Shown piece after piece: positions 48,331 through 63,700 of a stretch of DNA of 64,000 nt. How positions within the stretch are numbered: position 1 is the first letter of the stretch; every line of letters starts with the position of its first letter. Location of the stretch: the NCBI GenBank assembly GCA_033782935.1, contig JAWQEG010000516.1:1612001-1676000 (forward strand), written 5' to 3'. This DNA comes from Petrolisthes cinctipes (lineage: Eukaryota; Arthropoda; Malacostraca; Decapoda; Porcellanidae). The notes under the pieces are model-generated. The model was not told where the DNA came from. It did not search any database and saw nothing but the letters and a program-made list of their open reading frames with translations. The position numbers and the translations under genes are program-made.

Positions 48331-50339
48331 CAAAATATCGATTTTTAGTATGTTTTTGCCATATAATTTGAAAATATTCTAGCACTGAGTAGGCATGTAC
48401 AGATCGCTTCTGGGACCCAAAAATATCGAATTTTCGGGTGTTTTGAGCCTGAATTTGAGATATAAACGGATACAGAAGATGAATGCACATATCGACTTTG
48501 GGCACCTAAAATATCGATTTTGAGCATGTTTTGGGCCTGTATTTTGAAAATACTCTAACACGGAGTAGGCATGTACAGATCGCTTCTGGGACCAAAAAAT
48601 ACCGAATTTTCTGGTGTTTTGAACCTGAATTTGGGATTTAGACGGGTACAGAAGATGCATACACATATTGACTTTGGGCACCTAAAATATAGATTTTCAG
48701 CATGTTTTGGGCCAGTATTTTGAAAATACTTTAACACGGAGTAGGCATGTACAGATCGCTTCTGGAACCCAAAAATATCGAATTTTCGGATATTTTGAGC
48801 CTGAATTTGAGATATAAACGGGTACAGAAGATGCATGCACATATCGACTTTGGGCACCCAAAATATCGATTTTTTGTATGTTTTCGGCGTATAATTTGAA
48901 AATATTCTAGCACTGAGTAGGCATGTACAGATCGCTTCTGGGACCAAAAAATATTGAATTTTCGGGTGTTTTAAGCCTGAATTTGAGATATAAACGGGTA
49001 CAGAAGATGCATGCACATATCGACTTTGGGCACCCAAAATATCGATTTTTTGTATGTTTTCGGCGTATAATTTGAAAATATTCTAGCACTGAGTAGGCAT
49101 GTACAGATCGCTTCTGGGACCCAAATAAATCGAATTTTCGGGTGTTCTGAGCCTGAATTTGAGATATGAACGGGTACAGAAGATGCATGCACATATCGAC
49201 TTTGGGCACCTAAAATATCGATTTTGAGCATGTTTTGGTCCGGTATTTTGAAAATACTCTAACACGGTGTAGACATGTACAGATCGCTTCTGGGACACAA
49301 AAATATCGATTTTTTGGGTGTTTTGAGCCTGAATTTGAGATATAAACGGGCACAGAAGATGCATGCACATATCGACTTTGGCACCCAAAATATCGATTTT
49401 TAGTATGTTTTGGGCGTATAATTTGAAAATATTCTAGCACTGAGTAGGCATGTACAGATCGCTTCTGGGACCCAAAAATATCGAATCTTTGGGGGTTTTG
49501 AGCCAGAATTTGGGATATAACCGGGTACAGAGGATGCATGCACATATCGACTTTTTGCACCTAAAATATCGATTTTGAGCATGTTTTGGGTCTGTATATT
49601 GAAAGCATTCTAGCAAGGAGTAGGCATGTACAGATCGCTTCTGGGACCCAAAAATACCGAATTTTTGGGTGTTTTGAGCCTGAATTTGGGATATAACTGG
49701 GTACAGAGGATGCATGCACGTATCGACTTTTTGCACCTAAAATATCGATTTTGAGCATGTTTTTGGTCTGTATCTTGAAAACATTCTAGCAAGGAGTAGG
49801 CATGTACAGATTGCTTCTGGGACCCAAAAATATCGAATTTTCAAATGTTTTGAACCTGAATTTGGGATATAGACGGATACAGAAGATGCATGCACATATC
49901 GACTTTGGGCACCTAAAATACCGATTTTGAGCATGTTTTGGGCCTGTATTTTGAAAATACTCTAACACGGAGTAGGCATGTAAAGATCGCTTCCGGGACA
50001 CAAAAATATCGTTTTTGGGTGTTTTGAGCCTAAATTTGAGATATAAACGGGTATAGAAGATGCATGCACATTTCGACTTTGGACACCTAAAATATCGATT
50101 TATAGCATGTTTTAAGCCTGTATTTTAAAAACTATCTATCACTGAGTAGGCATGTGCAGATTGCTTAAGGGACCCAAAAATATCGAATTTTCCAGTGTTT
50201 TGAGCCTGAATTTGAGATATAAACGGGTACAGAAGATCCATGCACATATCGACTTTTTGCACCTAAAATATCAATTTTGATCATGTTTTGGGACTGTATC
50301 TTGAAAAAATTCTAGCAAGGAGTAGGCATGTACAGATCG

Positions 50340-51924
50340 CTTCGGGGACCCAAAAATATCGAATTTTCGGGTGTTTTGAGCCTGAATTTGAGATATAAAC
50401 GGGTACAGAAGATGCATGCACATATCGACTTTTTGCACCTAAAATATCGATTTTGAGCATGTTTTGGGTCTGTATCTTGAAAACATTCTAGCAAGAAGTA
50501 GGCCTGTACAGATTGCTTCTGGGACCCAAAAATATCGAATTTTCGAGTGTTTTGAACCTGAATTAAGAATATAGACGGGTACAGAAGATGCATACAAATA
50601 TTGACTTTGTGCAGCTGAAATATCGATTTTCAGCATGTTTTAGGCCTGTATTTTGAAAATACTCTAACACGGAGTATGCATGTACAGATGGCTTTTGTGA
50701 CAAAAAAATATCGAATATTCGGGTGTTTTGAGTCTGAATTTGAGATATAAACAGGTACAGAAGACGCATGCACATATCGACTTTTTGCACCCAAAATATC
50801 GATTTTGAGCATGTTTTGGGCCTGTATTTTTAAAATACTCTAACACGGAGTAGACACGTACAGATCGCTTCTGGGACACAAAAATATCGAATTTTTGGGT
50901 GTTTTGAGACTGAATTTGAGATATAAACGGGTACAGAAGATGCATGCACATATAGACTTTGGGCACCCAAAATATCGATTTTTAGCATGTTCTGAGCCTC
51001 TATTTTGAAAATATTCTAGCACTGAGTAGGCATGTACAGATCGCTTTTGGGACCCAAAAATATTGAATTTTCCGGTGTTTTGAGCCTGAATTTGAGATAT
51101 AACAGGGTACAGAAGATGCATGCACATATCGACTTTTTGCACCTAAAATATCGATTTTGAGCATGTTTTGGGTCTGTATCTTGAAAACATTCTAGCAAGA
51201 AGTAGGCATGTACAGATTGCTTCTGGGACCCAAAAATATCGAATTTAAGAGTGTTTTGAACCTGAATTTGGGATATAGACGGGTACAGAAGATGCATACA
51301 CATATTGACTTTGGGCAGCTAAAATATCGATTTACAGTATGTTTTAGGCCTGTATTTTGAACATACTCTAACACGGAGTATGCATGTACAGTTGGCTTTT
51401 GGGACCCAAAAATATCGAATATTCGGGTGTTTTGAGTCTGAATTTGGGATATAAATGGGTACAGAAGATGCATGCACATATCGACTTTGGGCACCTAAAA
51501 TATCGATTTTGAGCATGTTTTCGGCGTATAAATTGAAAATATTCTAGCACTGAGTAAGCATGTACAGATCGCTTCTGGTACTCAAAAACATCGAATTTTC
51601 GGGTGTTTTAAGCCCGAATTTGAGATATAAACGGGTAAAGAAGATGCATGCACATATCGACTTTTGCAGCTAAAATATCGATTTTTAGTATGTTTTGGGC
51701 CTATATTTTGAAAATATTCTAGCACTGAGTAGGCATGTACAGATCGCTCTTGGGATTCAAAAATATTGAATTTTTTGGGGTGTTTTGAGCCTGAATTTGA
51801 GATATAAACGGGTACTGAAGATGCATGCACATATCGACTTTGGGCACCTAAAATATCGATTTTATGCATGTTTTGGGCCTGTATTTTAAAAACACTCTAA
51901 CACGGAGTATGCACGTACAGATCG
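50340..51924 (-). repeat. 1585-bp higher-order unit (9 monomers), copy 1
   Basis: Nine 176-bp monomers repeated directly at an offset of 1585 bp. Shared rare variants include GTGACAAAAAAATATC, TAAACAGGTACAGAAGACG, TTTGTGCAGCTGAAATATCG and TTTTTTGGGGTGTTTTGAG. Edges are approximate. Confidence 0.82.
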
Positions 51925-53509
51925 CTTTTGGGACCCAAAAATATCGAATTTTCGGGTGTTTTGAGCCGGAATTTGAGATATAAACGGGTACAGAAGATGC
52001 ATGCACATATCGACTTTTTGCACCTAAAATATCGATTTTGAGCATGTTTTGGGTCTGTATCTTGAAAACATTCTAGCAAGAAGTAGGCCTGTACAGATTG
52101 CTTCTGGGACCCAAAAATATCGAATTTTCGAGTGTTTTGAACCTGAATTAAGAATATAGACGGGTACAGAAGATGCATACACATATTGACTTTGTGCAGC
52201 TGAAATATCGATTTTCAGCATGTTTTAGGCCTGTATTTTGAAAATACTATAACACGGAGTATGCATGTACAGATGGCTTTTGTGACAAAAAAATATCGAA
52301 TATTCGGGTGTTTTGAGTCTGAATTTGAGATATAAACAGGTACAGAAGACGCATGCACATATCGACTTTTTGCACCCAAAATATCGATTTTGAGCATGTT
52401 TTGGGCCTGTATTTTTAAAATACTCTAACACGGAGTAGACACGTACAGATCGCTTCTGGGACACAAAAATATCGAATTTTTGGGTGTTTTGAGCCTGAAT
52501 TTGAGATATAAACGGGTACAGAAGATGCATGCACATATAGACTTTGGGCACCCAAAATATCGATTTTTAGCATGTTCTGAGCCTCTATTTTGAAAATATT
52601 CTAGCACTGAGTAGGCATGTACAGATCGCTTTTGGGACCCAAAAATATTGAATTTTCCGGTGTTTTGAGCCTGAATTTGAGATATAACAGGGTACAGAAG
52701 ATGCATGCACATATCGACTTTTTGCACCTAAAATATCGATTTTGAGCATGTTTTGGGTCTGTATCTTGAAAACATTCTAGCAAGAAGTAGGCATGTACAG
52801 ATTGCTTCTGGGACCCAAAAATATCGAATTTTCGAGTGTTTTGAACCTGAATTTGGGATATAGACGGGTACAGAAGATGCATACACATATTGACTTTGGG
52901 CAGCTAAAATATCGATTTACAGTATGTTTTAGGCCTGTATTTTGAACATACTCTAACACGGAGTATGCATGTACAGTTGGCTTTTGGGACCCAAAAATAT
53001 CGAATATTCGGGTGTTTTGAGTCTGAATTTGGGATATAAATGGGTACAGAAGATGCATGCACATATCGACTTTGGGCACCTAAAATATCGATTTTGAGCA
53101 TGTTTTCGGCGTATAAATTGAAAATATTCTAGCACTGAGTAGGCATGTACAGATCGCTTCTGGTACTCAAAAATATCGAATTTGCGGGTGTTTTGAGCCT
53201 GAATTTGAGATATAAACGGGTACAGAAGATACATGCACATATCGACTTTTGCAGCTAAAATATCGATTTTTAGTATGTTTTGGGACTATATTTTGAAAAT
53301 ATTCTAGCACTGAGTAGGCATGTACAGATCGCTCCTGGGATTCAAAAATATTGAATTTTTTGGGGTGTTTTGAGCCTGAATTTGAGATATAAACGGGTAC
53401 TGAAGATGCATGCACATATCGACTTTGGGCACCTAAAATATCGATTTTAAGCATGTTTTGGGCCTGTATTTTAAAAACACTCTAACACGGAGTATGCACG
53501 TACAGATCG
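51925..53509 (-). repeat. 1585-bp higher-order unit (9 monomers), copy 2
   Basis: Second direct copy of 50340-51924 with few substitutions. A shorter related stretch recurs near 54350-54900 at an offset of about 1760 bp, ten monomers away. Confidence 0.82.
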
Positions 53510-56448
53510 CTTCTGGGACCCAAAAATATCGAATTTTCGGGTGTTTTGAGCATGAATTTGAGATATAAACGGGTACAGAAGATGCATGCACATATCGACT
53601 TTGGCACCCAAAATATCGATTTTTAGTATGTTTTGGGCGTATAATATGAAAATATTCTAGCACTGAGTAGGCATGTACAGATCGCTTCTGGGACCCAAAA
53701 ATATCGAATTTTCGGGGGTTTTGAGCCGGAATTTGCGATATAACCAGGTACAGAGGATGCATGCACATATCGACTTTTTGCACCTAAAATATCGATTTGG
53801 AGCATGTTTTGGGATTGTATCTTGAAAACATTCTAGCAAGGAGTAGGCATGTACAGATCGCTTCAGGGACCCAAAAATACCGATTTTTCTGGTGTTTTGA
53901 ACCTGAATTTGGGATATACACGGGTACAGAAGATGCATACACATATTGACTTTGGGCACCTAAAATATAGATTTTCAGCATGTTTTGAGCCTGTATTTTG
54001 AAAATACTTTAACACGGAGAAGGCATGTACAGATCGCTTCTGGGACCCAAAAATATCGAATTTTCTGGTGTTTTGAGCATGAATTTGAGATATAAACGGG
54101 TACAAGAGATGCATGCACATATCGACTTTGGGCACACAAAATATCGATTTTTAGCATGTTCTGAGCCTCTATTTTGAAAACATTCTAGCACTGAGTAGGC
54201 ATGTACAGATCGCTTCTGGGACCCAAAAATATTGAATTTTCGGGTGTTTTGAGCCTGAATTTGAGATATAACCGGGTACAGAAAATGCATACACATATTG
54301 ACTTTGTGCACATAAAATATATTAATTTTCAGCATGTTTTGGGCCTGTATTTTAAAAAAACTCTAACACGGAGTATGCATGTACAGATCGCTTCTGGGAC
54401 ACAAAATATCGAATTTTCGGAGTTTTGAGCCTGAATTTGAGATATAAACGGGTACAGAAGATGCATGCACATATCGACTTTTTGCACCTAAAATATCGAT
54501 TTTCAGCATGTTTTGGGTCTGTATCTTGAAAACATTCTAGCAAGAAGTAGGCATGTACAGATTGCTTCTGGGACCCAAAAATATCGAATTTTCGAGTGTT
54601 TTGAACCTGAATTTGGGATATAGACGGGTACAGAAGATGCATACACATATTGACTTTGGGCAGCTAAAATATCGATTTACAGCATGTTTTAGGCCTGTAT
54701 TTTGAACATACTCTAACACGGAGTATGCATGTACAGTTGGCTTTTGGGACCCAAAAATATCGAATATTCGGGTGTTTTGAGTCTGAATTTGTGATATAAA
54801 TGGGTACAGAAGATGCATGCACATATCGACTTTGGGCACCTAAAATATCGATTTTGAGCATGTTCTCGGCGTATAAATTGAAAATATTCTAGCACTGAGT
54901 AGGCATGTACAGATCGCTTCTGGGACCCAAAAATATCAAATTTTCGGGTGTTTTGAGCCTGAATTTGCGATATAACCGGGTACAGAGGATGCATGCACAT
55001 ATCGACTTTTTGCACCTAAAATATCGATTTTGAGCATGTTTTGGGTCTGTATCTTGAAAACATTCTAGCAAGGAGTAGGCATGTACAGATCGCTTCTGGG
55101 ACCCAAAAATACCGAATTTTCTGGAGTTTTGAACCTGAATTTGGGATATACACGGGTACAGAAGATGCATACACATATTGACTTTGGGCACATAAAATAT
55201 TGATTTTCAGCATGTTTTGGGCCTGTATTTTAAAAACACTCTAACACGGAGTATGCACGTACAGATCTCTTCTGGGACCCAAAAAAATTTAATTTTCGGG
55301 TGTTTTGAGCCTGAATTTGAGATATAAACGGGTACAGAAGATGCATGCACATATAGACTTTGGCACCCAAAATATCGATTTTTAGTATGTTTTGGGCGTA
55401 TAATTTGAAAATATTCTAGCACTAAGTAGGCATGTACAGATCGCTTCTGGGACCCAAAAATATCGAATTTTCGGGGGTTTTGAGCCAGAATTTGGGATAT
55501 AACCGGGTACAGAGGATGCATACACATATCGACTTTTTGCACCTAAAATATCGATTTTGAGCATGTTTTGGGTCTGTATCTTGAAAACATTCTAGCAAGG
55601 AGTAGGCATGTACAGATCGCTTCTGGGACCCAAAAATACCAAATTATCTGGTGTTTTGAACCTGAATTTGGGATATAGACGGGTTCAGAAGATGCATACA
55701 CATATTGACTTTGGGCACCTAAAATATAGATTTTTAGCATGTTTTGGGCCTGTATTTTGAAAATACTTTAACACGGAGAAGGCATGTACAGATCGCTTCT
55801 GGGACCTAAAAATATCGAATTTTCGGTTGTTTTGAGCATGAATTTGAGATATAAACGGGTACAGAAGATGCATGCACATATCGACTTTGGGCACCCAAAA
55901 TAACGATTTTTAGCATGTTCTAAACCTCTATTTTGAAAACTTTCTAGCAAGAAGTAGGCATGTACAGATTGCTTCTGGGACACAAAAATATCGAATTTTC
56001 GAATGTTTTGAACCTGAATTTGGGATATAGACGGGTACAGAAAATGCATGTACATATCGACTTTGGGCACCTAAAATGTAGATTTTCAGCATGTTTTGGG
56101 CCTGTATTTTAAAAATTCTTAACACGGAGTAGGCATGTACAGATCGCTTCTGGGACCCAAAAACATTGAATTTTCTGGTGTTTTGAGCCTGAATTTGAGA
56201 TATAAACGGTTACAGAAGATGCATGCACATATCGACTTTTGCAGCCAAAATATTGATTTTTAGTATGTTTTGGGCCTATATTTTGAAAATATTCTAGCAC
56301 TGAGTAGGCATATACAGATCGCTTTTGGGACCCAAAAATATCGAATTTTCGGGTGTTTTGAGCCCGAATTTGGGATATAACCGTGTACAGAGGATGCATG
56401 AACATATCGACTTTTTGCACCTAAAATATCGATTTTGAGCATGTTTTG

Positions 56449-58700
56449 GGTTTGTATCTTGAAAAAATTCTAGCAAGGAGTAGGCATGTACAGATCGCTT
56501 CTGGGACCTAAAAATATCGAATTTTCTGGTGTTTTGAACCTGAATTTGGGATATAGATGGGTACAGAAGATACATACTCATATTGACTTTTTGCACCTAA
56601 AATATAGATTTTCAGCATGTTTTGGGCCTATATTTTGAAAATACTTTAACACGGAGTAGGCATGTACAGATCGCTTCTGGGACCCAAAAATATTGAATTT
56701 TTGGGTGTTTTGAGCCTGAATTTGAGATATAAACGGTTACAGAAGATGCATGCACATATCGACTTTTGCAGCCAAAATATTGATTTTTAGTATGTTTTGG
56801 GCCTATGTTTTGAAAATATTATAGCACTGAGTAGGCATATACAGATCGCTCCTGGGATTCAAAAATATTGAATTTTCGGGTGTTTTGAGCCTGAATTTGA
56901 GATATAAACGGGCACTGAAGATGCATGCACATATCGACTTTGGGCACCTAAAATATCGATTTTCAGCATGTTTTGGGGATATATTTTGAAAATATTCTTG
57001 CACTGAGAAGGCATGTACATATCGCTTTTGGGACCCAAAAATATCGAATTTTCGGGTATTTTGAGCCTGAATTTGGGATATAACCGTGTACAGAGGATGC
57101 ATGAACATATCGACTTTTTGCACCTAAAATATCGATTTTGAGCATGTTTTGGGTTTGTATCTTGAAAAAATTCTAGCAAGGAGTAGGCATGTACAGATCG
57201 CTTCTGGGACCTAAAAATATCGAATTTTCTGGTGTTTTGAACCTGAATTTGGGATATAGATGGGTACAGAAGATGCATACACATATTGACTTTTTGCACC
57301 TAAAATATAGATTTTCAGCATGTTTTGGGCCTATATTTTGAAAATACTTTAACACGGAGTAGGCATGTACAGATCGCTTCTGGGACCCAAAAATATTGAA
57401 TTTTCGAGTGTTTTGAGCCTGAATTTGAGATATAAACGGTTACAGAAGATGCATGTACATATCGACTTTTGCAGCCAAAATATTGATTTTTTGTATGTTT
57501 TGGGCCTATAATTTGAAAATATTCTAGCACTGAGTAGGCATATACAGATCGCTCCTGGGATTCAAAAATATTGAATTTTCAGGTGTTTTGAGCCTGAATT
57601 TGAGATATAAACGGGTACTGAAGATGCATGCACATATCGACTTTGGGCACCTAAAATATCGATTTTGAGCATGTTTTGGGTTTGTATCTTGAAAAAATTC
57701 TAGCAAGGAGTAGGCATGTACAGATCGCTTCTGGGACCTAAAAATATCGAATTTTCTGGTGTTTTGAACCTGAATTTGGGATATAGATGAGTACAGAAGA
57801 TGCATACACATATTGACTTTTTGCACCTAAAATATAGATTTTCAGCATGTTTTGGGCCTATATTTTGAAAATACTTTAACACGGAGTAGGCATGTACAGA
57901 TCGCTTCTGGGACCCAAAAATATTGAATTTTCGAGTGTTTTGAGCCTGAATTTGAGATATAAACGGTTACAGAAGATGCATGCACATATCGACTTTTGCA
58001 GCCAAAATATTGATTTTTAGTATGTTTTGGGCCTATATTTTGAAAATATTCTAGCACTGAGTAGGCATATACAGATCGCTCCTGGGATTCAAAAATATTG
58101 AATTTTCGGGTGTTTTGAGCCTGAATTTGAGATATAAACGGGTACTGAAGATGCATGCATATATCGACTTTGGGCACCTAAAATGTCGATTTTCAGCATG
58201 TTTTGGGGATATATTTTGAAAATATTCTTGCACTGAGAAGGCATGTACATATCGCTTTTGGGACCCAAAAATATCGAATTTTCGGGTGTTTTGAGCCTGA
58301 ATTTGGGATATAACCGTGTACAGAGGATGCATGAACATATCGACTTTTTGCACCTAAAATATCGAGTTTGAGCATGTTTTGGGTTTGTATCTTGAAAAAA
58401 TTCTAGCAAGGAGTAGGCATGTACAGATCGCTTCTGGGAACTAAAAATATCTAATTTTCTGGTGTTTTGAACCTGAATTTGGGATATAGATGGGTACAGA
58501 AGATGCATACACATATTGACTTTTTGCACCTAAAATATAGATTTTCAGCATGTTTTGGGCCTATATTTTGAAAATACTTTAACACGGAGTAGGCATGTAC
58601 AGATCGCTTCTGGGACCCAAAAATATCGAATTTTCGAGTGTTTTGAGCCTGAATTTGAGATATAAACGGGTACAGAACATGCATGCACATATCGACATTG
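56449..58700 (-). repeat. nested higher-order repeat (703 + 527 bp = 1230 bp)
   Basis: Blocks of four and three monomers alternate: equivalent points recur at offsets of 703, 527 and 703 bp, giving a 1230-bp (seven-monomer) unit. Marker variants are GCTCCTGGGATTCAAAAATATTG, ATAAACGGTTACAGAAG and GGGGATATATTTTG. Edges are approximate. Confidence 0.75.
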
Positions 58701-59580
58701 GACACCTAAAATATCGATTTATAGCATGTTTTAAGCCACTATTTTAAAAACATTCTAGCACTGAGTAGGCATGTGCAGATAGCTTAAGGGACCCAAAAAT
58801 ATCGAATTTTCGGAGTTTTGAGCCTAAATTTGAGATGTAAACGGGTACAGAAGATGTACGCACATATCGACTTTGGGCACCTAAAATATCGATTTTGAGC
58901 ATGTTTTGGGCCTGTATTTTGAAAATACTATAGCACGGTGTAGACATGTACAGATCGCTTCTGGGACACAAAAATATCGATTTTTTGAGTGTTTTGAGCC
59001 TGAATTTGAGATATAAACGGGTACAGAAGATGCATGCACATATCGACTTTGGCACCCAAAATATCAATTTTTTGTATGTTTCCGGCGTATAATTTGAAAA
59101 TATTCTAGCACTGAGTAGGCATGTACAGATCGCTTCTGGGACCCAAAAATATCGAATTTTCGGGGGATTTGAGCCAGAATTTGGGATATAACCGGGTACA
59201 TAGGATGCATGCACATATCGACTTTTTGCACCTAAAATATCGATTTTGAGCATGTTTTGGGTCTGTATCTTGAAAAAATTCTAGCAAGGAGTAGGCATGT
59301 ACAGATCGCTTCTGGGACCCAAAAATACCGAATTTTCTGGTGTTTTGAACCTGAATTTCGGATATAGACGGGTACAGAAGATGCATACACACATTGACTT
59401 TGGGCACCTAAAATATAGATTTTCAGCATGTTTTGGACCTGTATTTTGAAAAAACATTAACACGGAGTAGGCATGTACAGATCGCTTCTGGGAGCCAAAA
59501 ATATTGAATTTTCGGATGTTTTGAGCCTGAATTTGAGATATAAACGGATACAGAAGATGTATGCACATATCGACTTTGGG

Positions 59581-60780
59581 CACCTAATATATCGATTTTC
59601 AGCATGTTTTGGGCCTGTATTTTGAAAATACATTAACACGGAGTAGGCATGTACAGATCGCTTCTGGGACCCAGAAATATTGAATTTTCGGGTGTTTTGA
59701 ACCTGAATTAGGGATATACACGTGTACAGAAGATGCATACACATTTTGACTTTGGGCACATAAAATATCGATTTTGAGCATGTTTTGGGCCTGTAATTTG
59801 AAAATACTCTTACACGGAGTAGGCATGTACAGATCGCTTCTGGGACACAAAAATATCGAATATTCGGGTGTTTTGAGTCTAAATTTGAGATATAAACGGG
59901 TATTTTTAAAATACTCCAACACTGAGTAGACACGTACAGATCGCTTCTGGAACCCAAATATATCGAATTTTCGGGTGTTTTGAGCCTGAATTTGATATAT
60001 GAACGGGTACAGAAGATGCACGCACATATCGACTTTGGGCACCTAAAATATCGATTTTGAGCATGTTTTGGGCCTGTATTTTTAAAATACTATAGCACGG
60101 TGTAGTCATGTACAGATCGCTTCTGGGACACAAAAATATCGATTTTTTGGGTGTTTTGAGCCTGAATTTGAGATATAAACGGGTACAGAAGATGCATGCA
60201 CATATCGACTTTGGGCACCTAAAATATCGATTTTTAGCATGTTTTAGACCTGTATTTTAAAAACATTCTAGCACTGAGTAGGCATGTACAGATTGCTTAA
60301 GGGACCCAAAAATATCGAATTTTCGGAGTTTTGAGCCTGAATTTGAGATATAAACGGGTACAGAAGATGCATGCACATATCGACTTTTGCACTAAAAATA
60401 TCGATTTTGAGCATTTTTTTGGTCTGTATCTTGAAAACATTCTAGCAAGGAGTAGGCATGTACAGAATGCTTCTGGGACCCAAAAATATCGAAATTTCTG
60501 GTGTTTTGAACCTGAATTAGGGATATACACGTGTACAGAAGATGCATACACATATTGACTTAGTGCACATAAAATATCGGTTTTCAGCATGTTTTAGGCC
60601 TGTATTTTTAAAACACTCTAACACAGAGTATGCACGTACAGATCGCTTCTGGGACCCAAAAATATCGAATTTTCGGGTGTTTTGAGCCTGAATTTGATAT
60701 ATAAACGGGTACAGAAGATTCATGCACATATCGACTTTGGGCACCTAAAATATCGATTTTTAGCATGTTATGGGCCTTTA
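59581..60780 (-). repeat. dispersed satellite block, copy 2
   Basis: Second copy of 46990-48330, more than 12 kb away in the same orientation, including the same truncated monomer at about 59898-59925. Confidence 0.78.
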
Positions 60781-63700
60781 TTTTAAAAATACTCTATCAC
60801 GGAGTAGACATGTACAGATCGCTTTTAGGACCCAAAAATATCGAATTTTCGGGTGTTTTGAGCCTGAATTTGAGATATAAACGGGTACAGAAGATGCATG
60901 CACATATCGACTTTGGGCACCTAAAATATCGATTTTGAGCATGTTTTGGGCCTGTATTTTGAAAATACTCTAACACGGAGTAGGCATGTACAGATCGCTT
61001 CGGGGACCGAAAAATATTGAATTTTCGGGGGTTTTGAGCCTGAATTTGACATATAAACGGATACAGAAGATGCATGCACATTTCGACTTTTTGCACCTAA
61101 AATATCGATTTTGAGCATGTTTTGGGTCTGTATCTTGAAAAAATTCTAGCAAGGAGTAGGCATGTACAGATCGCTTCTGGGACCCAAAAATATCGAATTT
61201 TCGGGTATTTTAAACCTGAATTTGGGATATAGACGGATACAGAAGATGCATGCACATATCGACTTTGGGCACCTAAAATATCGATTTTGAGCATGTTTTG
61301 GGCCTGTATTTTGAAAATACTCTAACACGGAGTAGGCATGTACAGATCGCTTCGGGGACCCAAAAATATCGAATTTTCGGGGGTTTTGAGCCTAAATTTG
61401 ACATATAAACGGATACAGAAGATGCATGCACATTTCGACTTTTTGCACCTAAAATATCGATTTTTAGCATGTTTTGGGTCTGTATCTTGAAAAAATTCTA
61501 GCAAGGAGTGCAGGCATGTACAGATCGCTTCTGGGACCCAAAAATACCGAATTTTCTGGTGTTTTGAACCTGAATTTGGGATATAGACGGGTACAGAAGA
61601 TGCATACACATATTGACTTTGGGCACCTAAAATATAGATTTTCAGCATGTTTTGGACCTGTATTTTGAAAATACATTAACACGGAGTAGGCATGTACAGA
61701 TCGCTTCTGGGACCCAAATATATTGAATTTTCGGGTGTTTTGAGCCTGAATTTGAGATATAAACGGATACAGAAGATGTATGCACATATCGACTTTGGGC
61801 ACCTAAAATATCGATTTTGAGCATGTTTTGGGCCTGTATTTTGAAAATACTCTAACACGGAGTAGGCATGTACAGATCGCTTCTGGGACACAAAAATATC
61901 GATTTTTTGGGTGATTTGAGCCTGAATTTGAGATATAAACGGATTCAGAAGATGCATGCACAAATCGACTTTGGACACCTAAAATATCGATTTATAGCAT
62001 GTTTTAAGCCTGTATTTTAAAAACATTCTATCACTGAGTAGGCATGTGCAGATTGCTTAAAGGACCCAAAAATATCGAATTTTCGGAGTTTTGAGACTGA
62101 ATTTGAGATATAAACGGGTACAGAAGATGCATGCACATATCGACTTTTTGCACTTAAAATATCGATTTTTAACATGTTTTGGGTCTGTATCTTGAAAACA
62201 TTCTAGCAAGGAGTAGGCATGTACAGATCGCTTCTTGGACCCCAAAAAATCAAATTTTCTGGTGTTTTGAACCTGAATTAGGGATATACACGTGTACAGA
62301 AGATGCATACACATTTTGACTTTGGGCACATAAAATATCGATTTTCAGCATGTTTTGGGTCTGTATTTTAAAAACACTTTAACACGGAGTGTGCACGTAC
62401 AGATCGCTTCTGGGACCCAAAAATATTGAATTTTCGGGTGATTTGAGCCTGAATTTGAGATATAAACGGGTACAGAAGATGCATACACATATCGACTTTG
62501 GACACCTAAAATATCGATTTATAGCATGTTTTAGGCCTGTATTTTAAAAACATTCTAGCACCGAGTAGGCATGTAAAGATTGCTTAAGGGACCCAAAAAT
62601 ATCGAATTTTCGGAGTTTTGAGCCTGAATTTGAGATATAAACGGGTACAGAAGATGCATGCACATATCGACTTTTTGCACTAAAAATATCGATTTTGAGC
62701 ATTTTTTTGGTCTGTATCTTGAAAACATTCTAGCAAGGAGTAGGCATGTACAGATTGCTTCTGGGACCCAAAAATATCGAATTTTCTGGTGTTTTGAACC
62801 AGAATTAGGGATATACACGTGTACAGAAGATGCATACACATATTGACTTTGGGCGCATATAATATCGATTTTCAGCATGTTTTAGGCCTGTATTTTTAAA
62901 ACACTCTAACACAGAGTATGCACGTACAGGTCGCTTATGGGACCAAAAAATATTGAATTTTCGGGTGATTTGAGCCTGAATTTGAGATATAAACGGGTAC
63001 AGAAGATGCATGCACATATCGACTTTGGGCACCTAAAATATCGATTTTTAGCATGTTATGGGCCTGTATTTTAAAAATACTCTAACACGGAGTAGACATG
63101 TACAGATCGCTTTTGGGACCCAAAAATATCGAATTTTCGAGTGTTTTGAGCCTGAATTTGAGATATAAACGGGTACAGAAGATGCATGCACATATCGACT
63201 TTGGACACCTAAAATATCGATTTTTAGCATGATTTGGGTCTGTATCTTGAAAAAATTCGAGCAAGGACTAGGCATGTACAGATCGCTTCTGGGACCCAAA
63301 AATATCGAATTTTCTGGTGTTTTGAACCTGAATTTGGGATATAGACGGATACAGAAGATGCATGCACATATCGACTTTGGGCACCTAAAATATCGATTTT
63401 GAGCATGTTTTGGGCCTGTATTTTGAAAATACTCTAACACGGAGTAGGCATGTACAGATCGCTTCGGGGACCCAAAAATATCGAATTTTCGGGGGTTTTG
63501 AGCCTGAATTTGACATATAAACGGATACAGAAGATGGATGCACATTTCGACTTTTTGCACCTAAAATATCGATTTTGAGCATGTTTTGGGTCTGTATCTT
63601 GAAAACATTCTAGCAAGAAGTAGGCATGTACAGATTGCTTCTGGGACCCAAAAATATCGAATTTTCGAGTGTTTTGAACCTGAATTTGGGATATAGACGG

